A stretch of 27,785 nucleotides of DNA, taken from contig JAFTDQ010000014.1 of assembly GCA_017454075.1 (NCBI GenBank), forward strand, positions 1-27,785, given 5' to 3'. The translations under genes and the position numbers were made by a program. This DNA comes from Clostridia bacterium (lineage in GTDB: Bacteria > Bacillota_A > Clostridia > Oscillospirales > CAG-272). Below are positions 6,554-15,366 of the stretch, piece by piece; position 1 is the stretch's first letter, and each line of letters opens with the position of its first letter. The notes under the pieces are model-generated. The model worked only from the letters and a program-made list of their open reading frames with translations, made no database searches and was not told the DNA's origin.

Positions 6554-8293
6554 TCACCCGGCGTTTTCGACAAGGTCAAAAAGCTGCGATCTGAGGTCGT
6601 TCAGAAGCTGTGTGCTGCCCTTCTCGTACCTCACGTATTTGTTTACGTCGGTCGCAAGCTGAGAAGCGTATTCGAGCGCCTTTTCCCTTCCGAACTTTGC
6701 CTCAACCATTTTCAGAAGCTGAAAATCCTCAACTCCGTCCCTCATGGCTTCAAAGCCGAGCGTGCTGACCGGCTCGCCCGTCACGGGATGCCAGTATATC
6801 ATAACTCCCTCGTCGGTCCCGCCGGCCCCGGTCGGAGTGGTCCTGTACCCCTTCGACATGTAATCCCGGTCCCAGACGTCGACCGAATTGTTCCAGAAGG
6901 TCGCTCTCCAGTAGAGGAAGCCGTCTACGTTCTGCTGATACTGCATCCAGAAAAGCAGTCGCTTGTCCGTGCCGGGAGTACAAGGAAGGCGGTTTATCGT
7001 GTCGGCGGTAGAGCCGGAGCACACATACCAGAACAGGGTGTCGCCGCGCTCTTCCTTCAGTCTCAGCATGGAGTCGCGGATCCCGCCCGTGAAAAACTGT
7101 ACCTTCGGGCAGTAGACGGTCGTCGCCGCCGAGAGACGGTCGATTATGTTCTTTTTTCCGTCAGCCGAGGGCAGATCGACGAGTATCGCGTCAAGAAGAT
7201 TTTTAGACGGGAATACGCAGCCTTCAAAATGAGATCTTTTCGCCTCGCGAAGGATCTGCTTGAGATGTCCGTCCTCGTGTGGCTCGTCAAAATAACTGAA
7301 ATATATCTTGTCTAGCCACCCGTGCGCTTTTGCGACTTCATATTTTTTCGAAAGATCGCTGAGATGTTCGTTCGAGTACTTCCACCAGGCGGGGATATAT
7401 CTCAAGTACACGGAATTATATCTCGGATTGTCGAGGTAAAACGCCGCGTCGTCGCTCAGAAGATCGTCCTTAAGCGGAAGGTTGGACGGGCAGAAACGGT
7501 TTTCGAGCAGAAAATCCGCGTACTTGCGGGTCAGCTCCTCGTTCGCGAAGATCCCTGGCGTCTGCTGCAGTCCTATGGCCGGCGCGCCCTCGGGTCCCTC
7601 AGGAACGCTGGGGTTTGGGTCCGTCTTGTCGTATCCCAGCCCGATAAGGGACAGGCACTCCGTCTTTTCGTCGTAATAAACGTCGCGCACCTTAACGGAA
7701 ACGCCACCGGTAAAGAGAGTTTCCCCGCCCCGGCTGACCGTGAGAGTCCCGGTATACGTCCCCGGTACCGTGTTTATATCGGTCCTGTAGCTTACGTAAA
7801 GCGTTCTCACCGAATTCTTCGCGATATCAAAGGTCCCGCCCTGATATCCGTCGTCGATCGGGAGGAGCGCAACCGGATAAAATCCTCTCGGGTGATAAAG
7901 CGGCTGAAAATCCGTGCGGGCGAGATACGTGTACCAAGCGACGTAAACCGTTCCGTCAAGCTCGTGTCCATCTCCGTCGCTCAAAGGAGTGACGTCGCAT
8001 CTGAGCCCCGAAACGTCTTTGTCGGACGTGATGACGTACTGGAAGCCCTCAATTTCGTTTTTCGCCATTTCGATACTTATCGAATCCATGGCGTTTTTTA
8101 CGGTGATATTATCGGCTTTCATCTCATAGAGCGCCGAACCGTAATCGAACCATCCTTCAAGCGCCGCCGGGGTGTCGTCTACCTCCGCGGAGGACGGACC
8201 GGACGAGCCGTCCGCAGGCTTATCCGTGTTTCCGCAGGCGGCAATCAGTACGGCCGCGAGCAACGCCGAAAGCAATAACGTGATTTTTTTCAT
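6554..8293 (-). CDS. GH123-like (DUF4091) lipoprotein glycosidase, paralog 1 of 5
   Basis: A 579-residue exported lipoprotein: Lys-Lys n-region, hydrophobic core, and lipobox LIAAC with Cys20. The N-terminal half is a beta-sandwich region (about 45-210), and the C-terminal half matches the DUF4091/GH123 catalytic region. GH123 enzymes release beta-linked N-acetylgalactosamine by substrate-assisted catalysis with an adjacent Asp-Glu pair; here Asp336-Glu337 in YFDEPHE. Other family marks are FWYVC, LPCTPGTDKR, NVDGFLYWRATFWN and MIYWHP. It is the last and most divergent of five tandem copies: its segment around the SALYEMKADN stretch and its cleft region (NEELTRKYADFLLENRFCP) differ from the middle three copies and resemble paralog 5. 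No clear Shine-Dalgarno precedes the ATG, and the gap from the previous gene is 21 bases. The exact glycan is not known. Confidence 0.85.
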   Translation of the reverse strand: MKKITLLLSALLAAVLIAACGNTDKPADGSSGPSSAEVDDTPAALEGWFDYGSALYEMKADNITVKNAMDSISIEMAKNEIEGFQYVITSDKDVSGLRCDVTPLSDGDGHELDGTVYVAWYTYLARTDFQPLYHPRGFYPVALLPIDDGYQGGTFDIAKNSVRTLYVSYRTDINTVPGTYTGTLTVSRGGETLFTGGVSVKVRDVYYDEKTECLSLIGLGYDKTDPNPSVPEGPEGAPAIGLQQTPGIFANEELTRKYADFLLENRFCPSNLPLKDDLLSDDAAFYLDNPRYNSVYLRYIPAWWKYSNEHLSDLSKKYEVAKAHGWLDKIYFSYFDEPHEDGHLKQILREAKRSHFEGCVFPSKNLLDAILVDLPSADGKKNIIDRLSAATTVYCPKVQFFTGGIRDSMLRLKEERGDTLFWYVCSGSTADTINRLPCTPGTDKRLLFWMQYQQNVDGFLYWRATFWNNSVDVWDRDYMSKGYRTTPTGAGGTDEGVMIYWHPVTGEPVSTLGFEAMRDGVEDFQLLKMVEAKFGREKALEYASQLATDVNKYVRYEKGSTQLLNDLRSQLFDLVENAG

Positions 8294-8314
8294 ATCGGTA
8301 AAACTGACGGGGCG

Positions 8315-10078
8315 TCACGCTGCGCTCTCGAGGAGATCGAAAAGCTGAGCCCTCAGCCCGTTCATAAGCCCGGTGCTTCCGTCTCTGTACTGCGTGAAAG
8401 CGTTGTAATCCGTCGCTATCTGTTCAACGAATTCAAGGACCTTTTCCCGACCGAACTTCGCCTCGCACATTCTGAGAAGCTGGAAATCCTCAACGCCGTC
8501 ACGGGTCGCCTCGAGCCCGAGCGTCGTCACGGGCTGTTTTGTCACGGGATGCCAGTATATGAGAACTCCGTCGTCGGTGACAGCGTCGTTCGGTCTCGGA
8601 TACGGAGGCGATTCCACGTATTTGTCGACGTAGCCGGTCTCCCACGGGTCTTCCGAACCGTTCCAGTACGTCGCTCTCCAGTAAAGATATCCGTCCACGT
8701 TCTGCTGATACTGCTGCCAGAACAGTATCCGTTTGTCTGAGCCGGGCGTGCAGGGGAGCATGTTTACCGTATCGTAAGACGCCACTCCGCAGTTGTACCA
8801 GAATATGGTGTCACCGCGCTCCGCCTTGAGTCTTAACAGACTGTCCCTTATCGCGCCGTTAAAGAACTCCACTTTGGGACAATATACGGTCGAATACGCG
8901 GACATACGCTCGACGATGTTTTTCCCGTCCGACGGCAGATCCACATAAAACGCGTCAAGGAAGTTCGTCGTTTCGCCGAAGTATTTTCTGACCCAGCCCG
9001 CGTTGCCGATAATGCGTTTCATGTGAGCTTCTTCACTCGGCTCGTCAAAAGACCCGAAATAGATCTTGTCCACCCAGCCGTTTTCATGGGCGATCTCCGA
9101 CTGGCCCTTAAAGCTCTGTACCCTTTCCTGCTCTGTATACGGCCAGGCGGGTCCGGAAATGCCCGTAGAGGTCACCCTCGGATTGTCCATGAAGGCCTTT
9201 ACCTTTTCGAAATCCCCGTTCAGAAGTTCGTTTTCAAAAGGTACCCACGAGGGGCAGAGCCTGTTTTCGAGCATGAAATACGCGTAGTCGAGAAGCAGCC
9301 CGCGGTCCCAGGCGCCTCCCTGCTGCTGCCTTCCGAGAGGAGGTGCGCCGTCCGGTCCCTTCGGGACGGCCTCGTTCATGTCTTCTTTGTCGTAGCCGAG
9401 CCCGACCATGGTCAGGCATTCGGTCTTTTCGTCGTAATAAACATCCCTGACCCGGACCGTCACGTCGCCTGTCAGGACGGATTCACCGCCCATGCTCACG
9501 GTCAGTTTCCCGGTATACGTTCCCGGGACGGTGTCGGCAGTCGTTTTATACCGGACGTAAAGCGTGCGGCAGGTGCCGGCCGCTATATCAAATCCGCCGC
9601 CCTGAAATTCATCGTCCATCGGAAGCATGGCGACGGGATAAAATCCCCTCGGATGCGTAGCGTCTGCCTTCCTGACGTAGGTGTACCATACGACGTTTAC
9701 CGTTCCTGTCAGTTTGTTCCCGGCGCCGTTATCAAGATCCGTAACGTCGCAGCGCAGGCCGCTTACGTCCTTATCCGACGTCAGAAGGTACTGAAAGCCC
9801 TCGATCTCGTTCTTTGCGATATCGATGACGATCGAACCGGCAGTTCCGGGAGTGAATTTGTCCCGCCTGTAAAGTGCGGAGCCGTAATCGAACCATCCGG
9901 TTATGACGGCCGGCCCCTCATTCGGCGCTTCCGTCGCCGGAGCTGTGCCGGAATCGGTCGCGGCGGGATCTCCGCCGCCTGTGCAGGAGGCCAGAAAAAC
10001 GGCGAAACACGAAAGTACAATCAGCGCAAGAAATATTATTATACCGTTTAAACCGTTGGCTCTTTTGTTTGTTTTCAT
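8315..10078 (-). CDS. GH123-like (DUF4091) lipoprotein glycosidase, paralog 2 of 5
   Basis: A 587-residue lipoprotein with a longer n-region (MKTNKRANGLNG), a hydrophobic helix, and lipobox LASC, then a low-complexity Gly/Ala/Thr/Glu linker to about residue 58. The beta-sandwich domain is followed by the GH123-like catalytic domain with the Asp345-Glu346 pair in GSFDEPSEE. The active-site region carries FWYNCG, as in paralog 4, instead of FWYVCSG as in paralogs 1, 3 and 5 (FWYVCS). The ATG overlaps the upstream stop codon (ATGA), and AAAGGA lies ten bases before it. Expected role: cleavage of N-acetylhexosamine-containing glycans at the cell surface. The array context is strong support for function as a set, but the specificity cannot be read from sequence. 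Confidence 0.85.
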   Translation of the reverse strand: MKTNKRANGLNGIIIFLALIVLSCFAVFLASCTGGGDPAATDSGTAPATEAPNEGPAVITGWFDYGSALYRRDKFTPGTAGSIVIDIAKNEIEGFQYLLTSDKDVSGLRCDVTDLDNGAGNKLTGTVNVVWYTYVRKADATHPRGFYPVAMLPMDDEFQGGGFDIAAGTCRTLYVRYKTTADTVPGTYTGKLTVSMGGESVLTGDVTVRVRDVYYDEKTECLTMVGLGYDKEDMNEAVPKGPDGAPPLGRQQQGGAWDRGLLLDYAYFMLENRLCPSWVPFENELLNGDFEKVKAFMDNPRVTSTGISGPAWPYTEQERVQSFKGQSEIAHENGWVDKIYFGSFDEPSEEAHMKRIIGNAGWVRKYFGETTNFLDAFYVDLPSDGKNIVERMSAYSTVYCPKVEFFNGAIRDSLLRLKAERGDTIFWYNCGVASYDTVNMLPCTPGSDKRILFWQQYQQNVDGYLYWRATYWNGSEDPWETGYVDKYVESPPYPRPNDAVTDDGVLIYWHPVTKQPVTTLGLEATRDGVEDFQLLRMCEAKFGREKVLEFVEQIATDYNAFTQYRDGSTGLMNGLRAQLFDLLESAA

Positions 10079-11841
10079 CCTTGTTCAGTCCTTTGTTCAG
10101 ATTCCAGAATATCAAAAAGACCAGTCCTTAAATTCATCATAAGACCGGTGCTTCCCTCGCTGACCCTGACGTATTTATTCACGTCTGTCGCGAGCTGAGA
10201 AGCGTATTCAAGGGCCTTCTCTCTGCCGAATTTCGCCTCGGCCATTTTAAGGAGCTGGAAATCCTCGATCCCGTCCCTCATTGCCTCAAAGCCGAGGGTT
10301 GATACCGGCTGTTTTGTCACCGGATGCCAGTATATCATGACGCCCTCGTCTGTCCCGGAGTAGCCGGGTCTCGGGAGCGGCATGGTCTCGAGTTTTTCCT
10401 TCATATAGTTCTCGTCCCAGGTGTCCTCCGACCTGTTCCAGCACGTCGCGCGCCAGTAGAGGAAGCCGTCGACGTTCTGCTGATACTGCATCCAGAAAAG
10501 CAGACGCTTGTCGGTCCCCGGAGTGCACGGCAGGCGGTTGATCGTATCGTAAGTCGAACCCGAGCATACGTACCAGAAAAGCGTGTCGCCCCGCTCCGCC
10601 TTGAGTTTAAGCATGGACTCCTTTATGCCGTCACGGAAAAACTGTATCTTCGGGCAGTAAACAGTCGTGAAGGCGGACATGCGTTCGATTATGTTTTTTC
10701 CGTCCGACGGAAGATCCATGAAAAACGCGTCAAGGAAATTCGTCGTCGGGAAATTCTTTTTTACCCACGCGGAATTGCTGATTATCGTCTGCATATGCGC
10801 TTCTTCGTGCGGCTCGTCGAATGACCCGAAATAGATCTTATCGACCCAGCCGTTTTCGTTCGCAACCGCATACTGACGTCTGAGATTATCGCTGCGTTCT
10901 TCCTGAGAATAAGTCCAGTTTAGCCCGTTCAGATTCACGCAGGTGAGGCGGGGGTTGTCCATATACGCCTTCACGGCGTCGAAATCCTCGTTCAGGAGTT
11001 CCCCCTCGAAGGGTATCGCCGTCCCGGACATACGGTTCTCCAGCAGAAAGTTCGCGTAATCGAGCAGAAGCCGGGGATCCCATTCCCCGCCCTGCGACTG
11101 ACGCCCGAGAGGAGGGGCGCTCTCCGGCCCCGCCGGCATCAGCTCGTTCATATCTTCTTTGTCGTATCCGAGCCCGATCAGCGTCAGGCACTCGGTCTTT
11201 TCTTCCAGATATACGTCCCTTACCCTGAGCGAAACGTCGCCCGAAAGGACGGTCTCCCCTTTTCTGCTCACAGTCAGCTTTCCTGTGTAGGTTCCGGGGA
11301 CGGTATCGGACGTCGTTTTGTACTGTACGTATAAGGTCCGGCAGGTATTCGCCGCTATATCAAAGCTTCCGCCCTGATATTCGTCGTCCATCGGAAGAAA
11401 GGCGACGGGATAGAAGCCTTTCGGGTGGGTCTCGTCGGTGTTTCTCAGATAAGTGTACCATACGACGTTGACCGTTCCCACGAGTTTGTTCCCGTTTCCG
11501 TCCGAAAGCTCGGTCACGTCGCAGCGAAGGCCGTCGACGTCCCTGTCTGACGTCATGAGATACTGGAAGCCCTCGATCTCGTTTTTTGCTATCTCAATCG
11601 AGACGGAATCCGCCGTTCCGGGGGTGAACTTGTCGCGTCTGTAAAGTGCGGTGCCGTAATCGAACCATCCGGTTATGACGGCCGGACCGTCGGGGGCGGC
11701 CGTCGTCACGCCGTGATCTGTGACGGAATCCGTCAGGTCCTGCCGGCCGCCGCTCTGCCCGCATGAGAACGCGAGCAGAGCGGCTGCGATAACCGCCGAC
11801 GCAAAGAGCGCCGGAACGATTATTTTCTTCATGTTTTTCAT
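10075..11841 (-). CDS. GH123-like (DUF4091) lipoprotein glycosidase, paralog 3 of 5
   Basis: A lipoprotein of 588 residues counted from the ATG at 11841. The frame extends to an ATG at 11871 that overlaps the upstream stop in ATGA fashion, but neither has a convincing Shine-Dalgarno, so the start is uncertain. The signal peptide ends in LAFSC. The beta-sandwich and GH123-like catalytic domains follow, with the Asp342-Glu343 pair in GSFDEPHEE. The last third is nearly the same as in paralog 1 (FWYVCSGST, LPCTPGTDKRLLFWMQYQ, ALEYASQLATDVNKYVR), while the N-terminal two thirds resemble paralogs 2 and 4. That mosaic pattern suggests exchange between copies. Probable role as for the other paralogs. 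Confidence 0.85.
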   Translation of the reverse strand: MKNMKKIIVPALFASAVIAAALLAFSCGQSGGRQDLTDSVTDHGVTTAAPDGPAVITGWFDYGTALYRRDKFTPGTADSVSIEIAKNEIEGFQYLMTSDRDVDGLRCDVTELSDGNGNKLVGTVNVVWYTYLRNTDETHPKGFYPVAFLPMDDEYQGGSFDIAANTCRTLYVQYKTTSDTVPGTYTGKLTVSRKGETVLSGDVSLRVRDVYLEEKTECLTLIGLGYDKEDMNELMPAGPESAPPLGRQSQGGEWDPRLLLDYANFLLENRMSGTAIPFEGELLNEDFDAVKAYMDNPRLTCVNLNGLNWTYSQEERSDNLRRQYAVANENGWVDKIYFGSFDEPHEEAHMQTIISNSAWVKKNFPTTNFLDAFFMDLPSDGKNIIERMSAFTTVYCPKIQFFRDGIKESMLKLKAERGDTLFWYVCSGSTYDTINRLPCTPGTDKRLLFWMQYQQNVDGFLYWRATCWNRSEDTWDENYMKEKLETMPLPRPGYSGTDEGVMIYWHPVTKQPVSTLGFEAMRDGIEDFQLLKMAEAKFGREKALEYASQLATDVNKYVRVSEGSTGLMMNLRTGLFDILESEQRTEQG

Positions 11842-11867
11842 GAGTTTTCTTCGCTGCGGGAACTGAC

Positions 11868-13583
11868 TCATGCGGTCTGAGCCGATTCGAGCAGATCGAA
11901 TATCTGAGATCTCAGCCCGTAAAGCTTTTCGGTGCTGCCCTCGTTATACTTCACGAACTCGGTGACGTCAGTCGTAAGCTGTTCGGCGAACTCAAGTACC
12001 TTTTCCCTGCCGAGCGCGCGTTCGGCCATTCTGAGAAGCTGGAAGTCCTCGATACCGTCGCGTACCGCCTCAAATCCGATCGTCGGGACAGGGGCGCCCG
12101 TTACGGGATGCCAGTAAATAAGCACTCCGTCGTCATACGGCGCGTCCGTGCTCCTCGGAAGCGGTTCCGACTCGATCATCGTCTTCATATAGTCGGGAGC
12201 CCAGACGTCGAGCGAATTGTTCCAGAAAGTGACCCTCCAGTAGAGATATCCGTCAACGTTCTGCTGATACTGCTGCCAGAAAAGCAGACGCTTGTCGGTC
12301 CCGGGCGTGCACGGAAGCATGTTTATCGTGTTGTACGACGCCTCTCCGCAGTTATACCAGATTATCGTGTCGCCGCGTTCCGCCTTGAGTTTAAGAATAG
12401 AGTCTCTTATATATCCCTGGAAAAAATCGACTTTGGGGCAGTATACGGTAGAGTATTCCGACATTCTTTCGATAATGTTTTTACCGCCGAGCGGCAGATC
12501 CATATAGAACGCGTCGAGAAAATGGGTGGTCGGAAAACTCCTGCTGACGGCGTGCGAATTATTGACTATCGTCTGCATATGCCATTCTTCATGCGGCTCG
12601 TCGAAAGACCCGAAATATATCTTGTCGAGCCAGCCGTTTTCGGCGGCTATCTCGTACTGTTTTTCGAGATTGTTCTGAGGCAGACCCGCCGTTGTGAGGC
12701 GCGGATTGTCAAAATATTTTTTTACAAGGTCAAAATCGTCTTCCAGGAGCCCTTTTTCAAAAGGAAGCGAGGGGCAGAATCTGTTGTCCAGCAGAAAATC
12801 CACGTAATCAAGGAAAACCTGTCTGTCCCACGCGCCGCCCTGCTGCTGATGACCGAGCGGCGGAGCGCTCTCCGGTCCGCGGCCTACCAGCTCGTTCATA
12901 TCTTCCTTATCGTATCCGAGGCCGAAAAACGTCAGACATTCGGTCTTTTCGTCATAGAGTACGTTCCTCACCTTTACCGAAACGTCGCCCGACGCGATCT
13001 GTTCTCCGTCGCGGCTGACCGTCAGCTTTCCGGTATAAGTCCCGGGAACCGTGTCGGCCGTCGTTCTGAACTGAACGTATACGGTGCGGCAGGTATTCGC
13101 GGCGACGTCAAAGGTGCCGCCGACGAATTCATCGTCGATCGGAAGCATCGCGACGGGATAAAAGCCCCTCAGATGCGTGGCGTCCGTCTTTCTGAGGAAA
13201 GTATAGTAAACTACGTTGACGGTTCCCTTAAGCTCGTTCCCCGCCGGGTCTTTAAGGAAGGTAACGTCGCACCGCAGACCGTCAACGTCCCTGTCTGACG
13301 TCAGAAGGTACTGAAAGCCCTCCATTTCGTTTTTTGCCATATCCACGGTGACGGAATCGGCGCTGCCCGGCTTGAATTTGTCTCTTCTGTAAAGAGCGGA
13401 GCCCATGTCAAACCAGCCGGTTATGACGGCCGGACCGTCGGGGGATGACGTCCCGGTACCGGGAGAAGTACCGGCTCCTGTTTCCGTGCCCGGAACGCCG
13501 TTCTGACCGCAGGACGCGGCAAGCAGCGCGATCAGCACGACCGCCGACGCGAGGACAAGGGTGAGAATGATTTTTTTCTTCAT
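11868..13583 (-). CDS. GH123-like (DUF4091) lipoprotein glycosidase, paralog 4 of 5
   Basis: A 571-residue lipoprotein with signal peptide MKKKIILTLVLASAVVLIAL and lipobox LAASC, then a Gly/Thr/Ser/Pro linker. The beta-sandwich domain leads into the GH123-like catalytic region with Asp328-Glu329 in GSFDEPHEE. It is the shortest copy: between DNPR and AENGW it lacks roughly 15-20 residues that contain an aromatic W-x-Y segment in paralogs 2, 3 and 5, so its substrate cleft probably differs. It shares the FxYNCG/IWYNCG type active-site strand with paralog 2, and a C-terminal tail (EKVLEFAEQLTTDV) with paralog 5. GGAG eight bases before the ATG supports the start. The gap from paralog 5 is 20 bases. 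Confidence 0.85.
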   Translation of the reverse strand: MKKKIILTLVLASAVVLIALLAASCGQNGVPGTETGAGTSPGTGTSSPDGPAVITGWFDMGSALYRRDKFKPGSADSVTVDMAKNEMEGFQYLLTSDRDVDGLRCDVTFLKDPAGNELKGTVNVVYYTFLRKTDATHLRGFYPVAMLPIDDEFVGGTFDVAANTCRTVYVQFRTTADTVPGTYTGKLTVSRDGEQIASGDVSVKVRNVLYDEKTECLTFFGLGYDKEDMNELVGRGPESAPPLGHQQQGGAWDRQVFLDYVDFLLDNRFCPSLPFEKGLLEDDFDLVKKYFDNPRLTTAGLPQNNLEKQYEIAAENGWLDKIYFGSFDEPHEEWHMQTIVNNSHAVSRSFPTTHFLDAFYMDLPLGGKNIIERMSEYSTVYCPKVDFFQGYIRDSILKLKAERGDTIIWYNCGEASYNTINMLPCTPGTDKRLLFWQQYQQNVDGYLYWRVTFWNNSLDVWAPDYMKTMIESEPLPRSTDAPYDDGVLIYWHPVTGAPVPTIGFEAVRDGIEDFQLLRMAERALGREKVLEFAEQLTTDVTEFVKYNEGSTEKLYGLRSQIFDLLESAQTA

Positions 13584-13603
13584 TTTCGGATCTCCGTGAT
13601 TAT

Positions 13604-15361
13604 TTACGACGCCTGCGCGGATTCGAGCAGATCGAAGAGCTGCGATCTCAGATCCGCCATCTTTTCGGTGCTGCCCTCTTTGTATCTCACGAACTGATTG
13701 ACGTCAGTCGTCAGCTGTTCGGCGAACTCAAGGACCTTTTCCCTGCCGAGCACGCGCTCGGCCATTCTTAAAAGCTGGAAGTCCTCGATACCGTCGCGTA
13801 CCGCCTCGAGCCCGAGGGTGGTAACGGGATCCTTCGTTATCGGATGCCAGTAGATCAGGACTCCGTCGTCTGTCGGGGGATCGGTCGGGAGACCGACGTG
13901 AAGCGAATATTTTTCTATTGAGTCTTCGACGTAGTTTTCAGCCCATACGTCGCTGACGAAATGCCAGAACGTGACTCTCCAGTAAAGGAATCCGTCGACG
14001 TTCTGCTGATACTGCTGCCAGAACAGCATGCGCTTGTCGGTGCCCGGCGTCGAAGGAAGAAGATCCGTCGTGTCGTAGGTCTGAACGGAACATACGTACC
14101 AGAAAAGGGTGTCGCCCCTCTCCGCCTTGAGTTTGAGCATCGAGTCTCTTATCGCCCCGTTAAAATGAACGGTGTTCGGACAGTAAACCGTCGAATAGTC
14201 CGACATGCGCTCGACGATGTTCCTGCCGCCCGACGGTATATCGGGGCCGAAGGCGTCGAGGAAGTTCGTCGTCGGGAAGCAAGCCATCACCCGTCTCACG
14301 TTTGCAAATAATGCCTGCATATGGCTCTCTTCGAGAGGCTCGTCATAAGACCCGAAATAGCATTTGCCGACCCAGCCGTTTTCAGAGGCGATCTTATACT
14401 GCGCGCGGAGATTGTCGCTTCTTTCCTTGTCGGGGTAAGTCCACGGAAGGGAGTTTATCTGAACGGAATTGTACCGGTCGTTATCCATGTACTTCTTCAC
14501 GAGTTCGAAATCAGAGTTGAGGAGTTCGTCCTTTATCGGCAGGGTCGTCGGACACATACGGTTTTCAAGCATGAAATCCGCGTACTTCATTGTGAGTTCC
14601 TCGTCAAACTCTCCGGTATCGGACTGACGTCCGATCTTCGGCGCGGTTTCGGGAGGTTTCGGGAGAGCCGGGTTGCTGTCTCCCGTGTCGTGACCGAATC
14701 CGAAAAGGGACAGGCATTCGGTCTTCTCATCGTAATATACGTTCCTGACCCTGACCGTCACGTCGCCCGTGAGAAGCGTCTCGCCGTCCCTGCTGAGCGC
14801 GAGCTTCCCGGTGTAGGTCCCCGGAACGGTTTCCGCCGTCGTGCGGAACTTTACGTAAATCGTCCGGCAGGTATTTCCGGCGACGTCAAAGCTCCCGCCC
14901 TGAAATTCGTCGTCCATCGGCAGCATCGCGACGGGATACAGTCCCTTCGAATAACCGGCTCCGGTTTTTTTGACGTAGGTGTACCAGACTACGTTTACCT
15001 CTCCTTCGAGGCTGTTTCCGTTTCCGTCGGTGAGCGCGGGAAGATCGCAGCGGAGACCGCTCACGTCCCTGTCGGACGTGACAAGATACTGGAATCCCTC
15101 GATCTCGTTCTTTGCCATGTCGATCGTAACGGATCCCGAGGATCCCTCGGTGAACTTGTCGCGACGGTAAAGCGCCGATCCGAGATCGAACCAGCCCTTG
15201 ACGACGGCCGGACCGCCGGGAGCTTCCGCCGTAACGGCCTCGGTGGCCGTGCCGGATCCGGACGCCTTCCCCGGATCTCCCTTTTCGCCGCATGAAGCGA
15301 AAGCTATCACCGCCGCCGCGAGCGCGACGGCGAATAAAAGACATAATACTGCCCTTTTCAT
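13604..15361 (-). CDS. GH123-like (DUF4091) lipoprotein glycosidase, paralog 5 of 5
   Basis: A 585-residue lipoprotein. The chosen ATG at 15361 lies five bases after the stop of the DUF4838 gene and is preceded by AGAGG. An in-frame upstream ATG at 15397 would overlap that gene and add a non-signal extension. The lipobox is FASC, followed by a Gly/Ser/Thr/Glu linker. The catalytic pair is Asp340-Glu341 in GSYDEPLEE. Differences from the other copies are GKCYFGSYDEP where the others read DKIYFGSFDEP, and LPSTPG for LPCTPG. It shares the pre-catalytic region (DEELTMKYADFMLENRMCP) with paralog 1 and the C-terminal tail with paralog 4. It is the first of the five in transcription order. Confidence 0.85.
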   Translation of the reverse strand: MKRAVLCLLFAVALAAAVIAFASCGEKGDPGKASGSGTATEAVTAEAPGGPAVVKGWFDLGSALYRRDKFTEGSSGSVTIDMAKNEIEGFQYLVTSDRDVSGLRCDLPALTDGNGNSLEGEVNVVWYTYVKKTGAGYSKGLYPVAMLPMDDEFQGGSFDVAGNTCRTIYVKFRTTAETVPGTYTGKLALSRDGETLLTGDVTVRVRNVYYDEKTECLSLFGFGHDTGDSNPALPKPPETAPKIGRQSDTGEFDEELTMKYADFMLENRMCPTTLPIKDELLNSDFELVKKYMDNDRYNSVQINSLPWTYPDKERSDNLRAQYKIASENGWVGKCYFGSYDEPLEESHMQALFANVRRVMACFPTTNFLDAFGPDIPSGGRNIVERMSDYSTVYCPNTVHFNGAIRDSMLKLKAERGDTLFWYVCSVQTYDTTDLLPSTPGTDKRMLFWQQYQQNVDGFLYWRVTFWHFVSDVWAENYVEDSIEKYSLHVGLPTDPPTDDGVLIYWHPITKDPVTTLGLEAVRDGIEDFQLLRMAERVLGREKVLEFAEQLTTDVNQFVRYKEGSTEKMADLRSQLFDLLESAQAS

Positions 15362-15366
15362 CTGTT

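Noticed and set aside
7322..10051. Plus-strand open frames of 318 and 342 codons opposite GH123-like paralogs 1 and 2
   Set aside because: Similar antisense frames recur at the same relative position in each paralog (also 12108-13298 and 14321-15295), so they are a by-product of the codon usage of the repeated genes. They lack ribosome binding sites and known domains.
6554..15361. The repeated blocks read as a CRISPR or other short-repeat array
   Set aside because: The repetition is of whole genes of about 1.75 kb with diverged sequence; no short regularly spaced repeats are present anywhere in the window.
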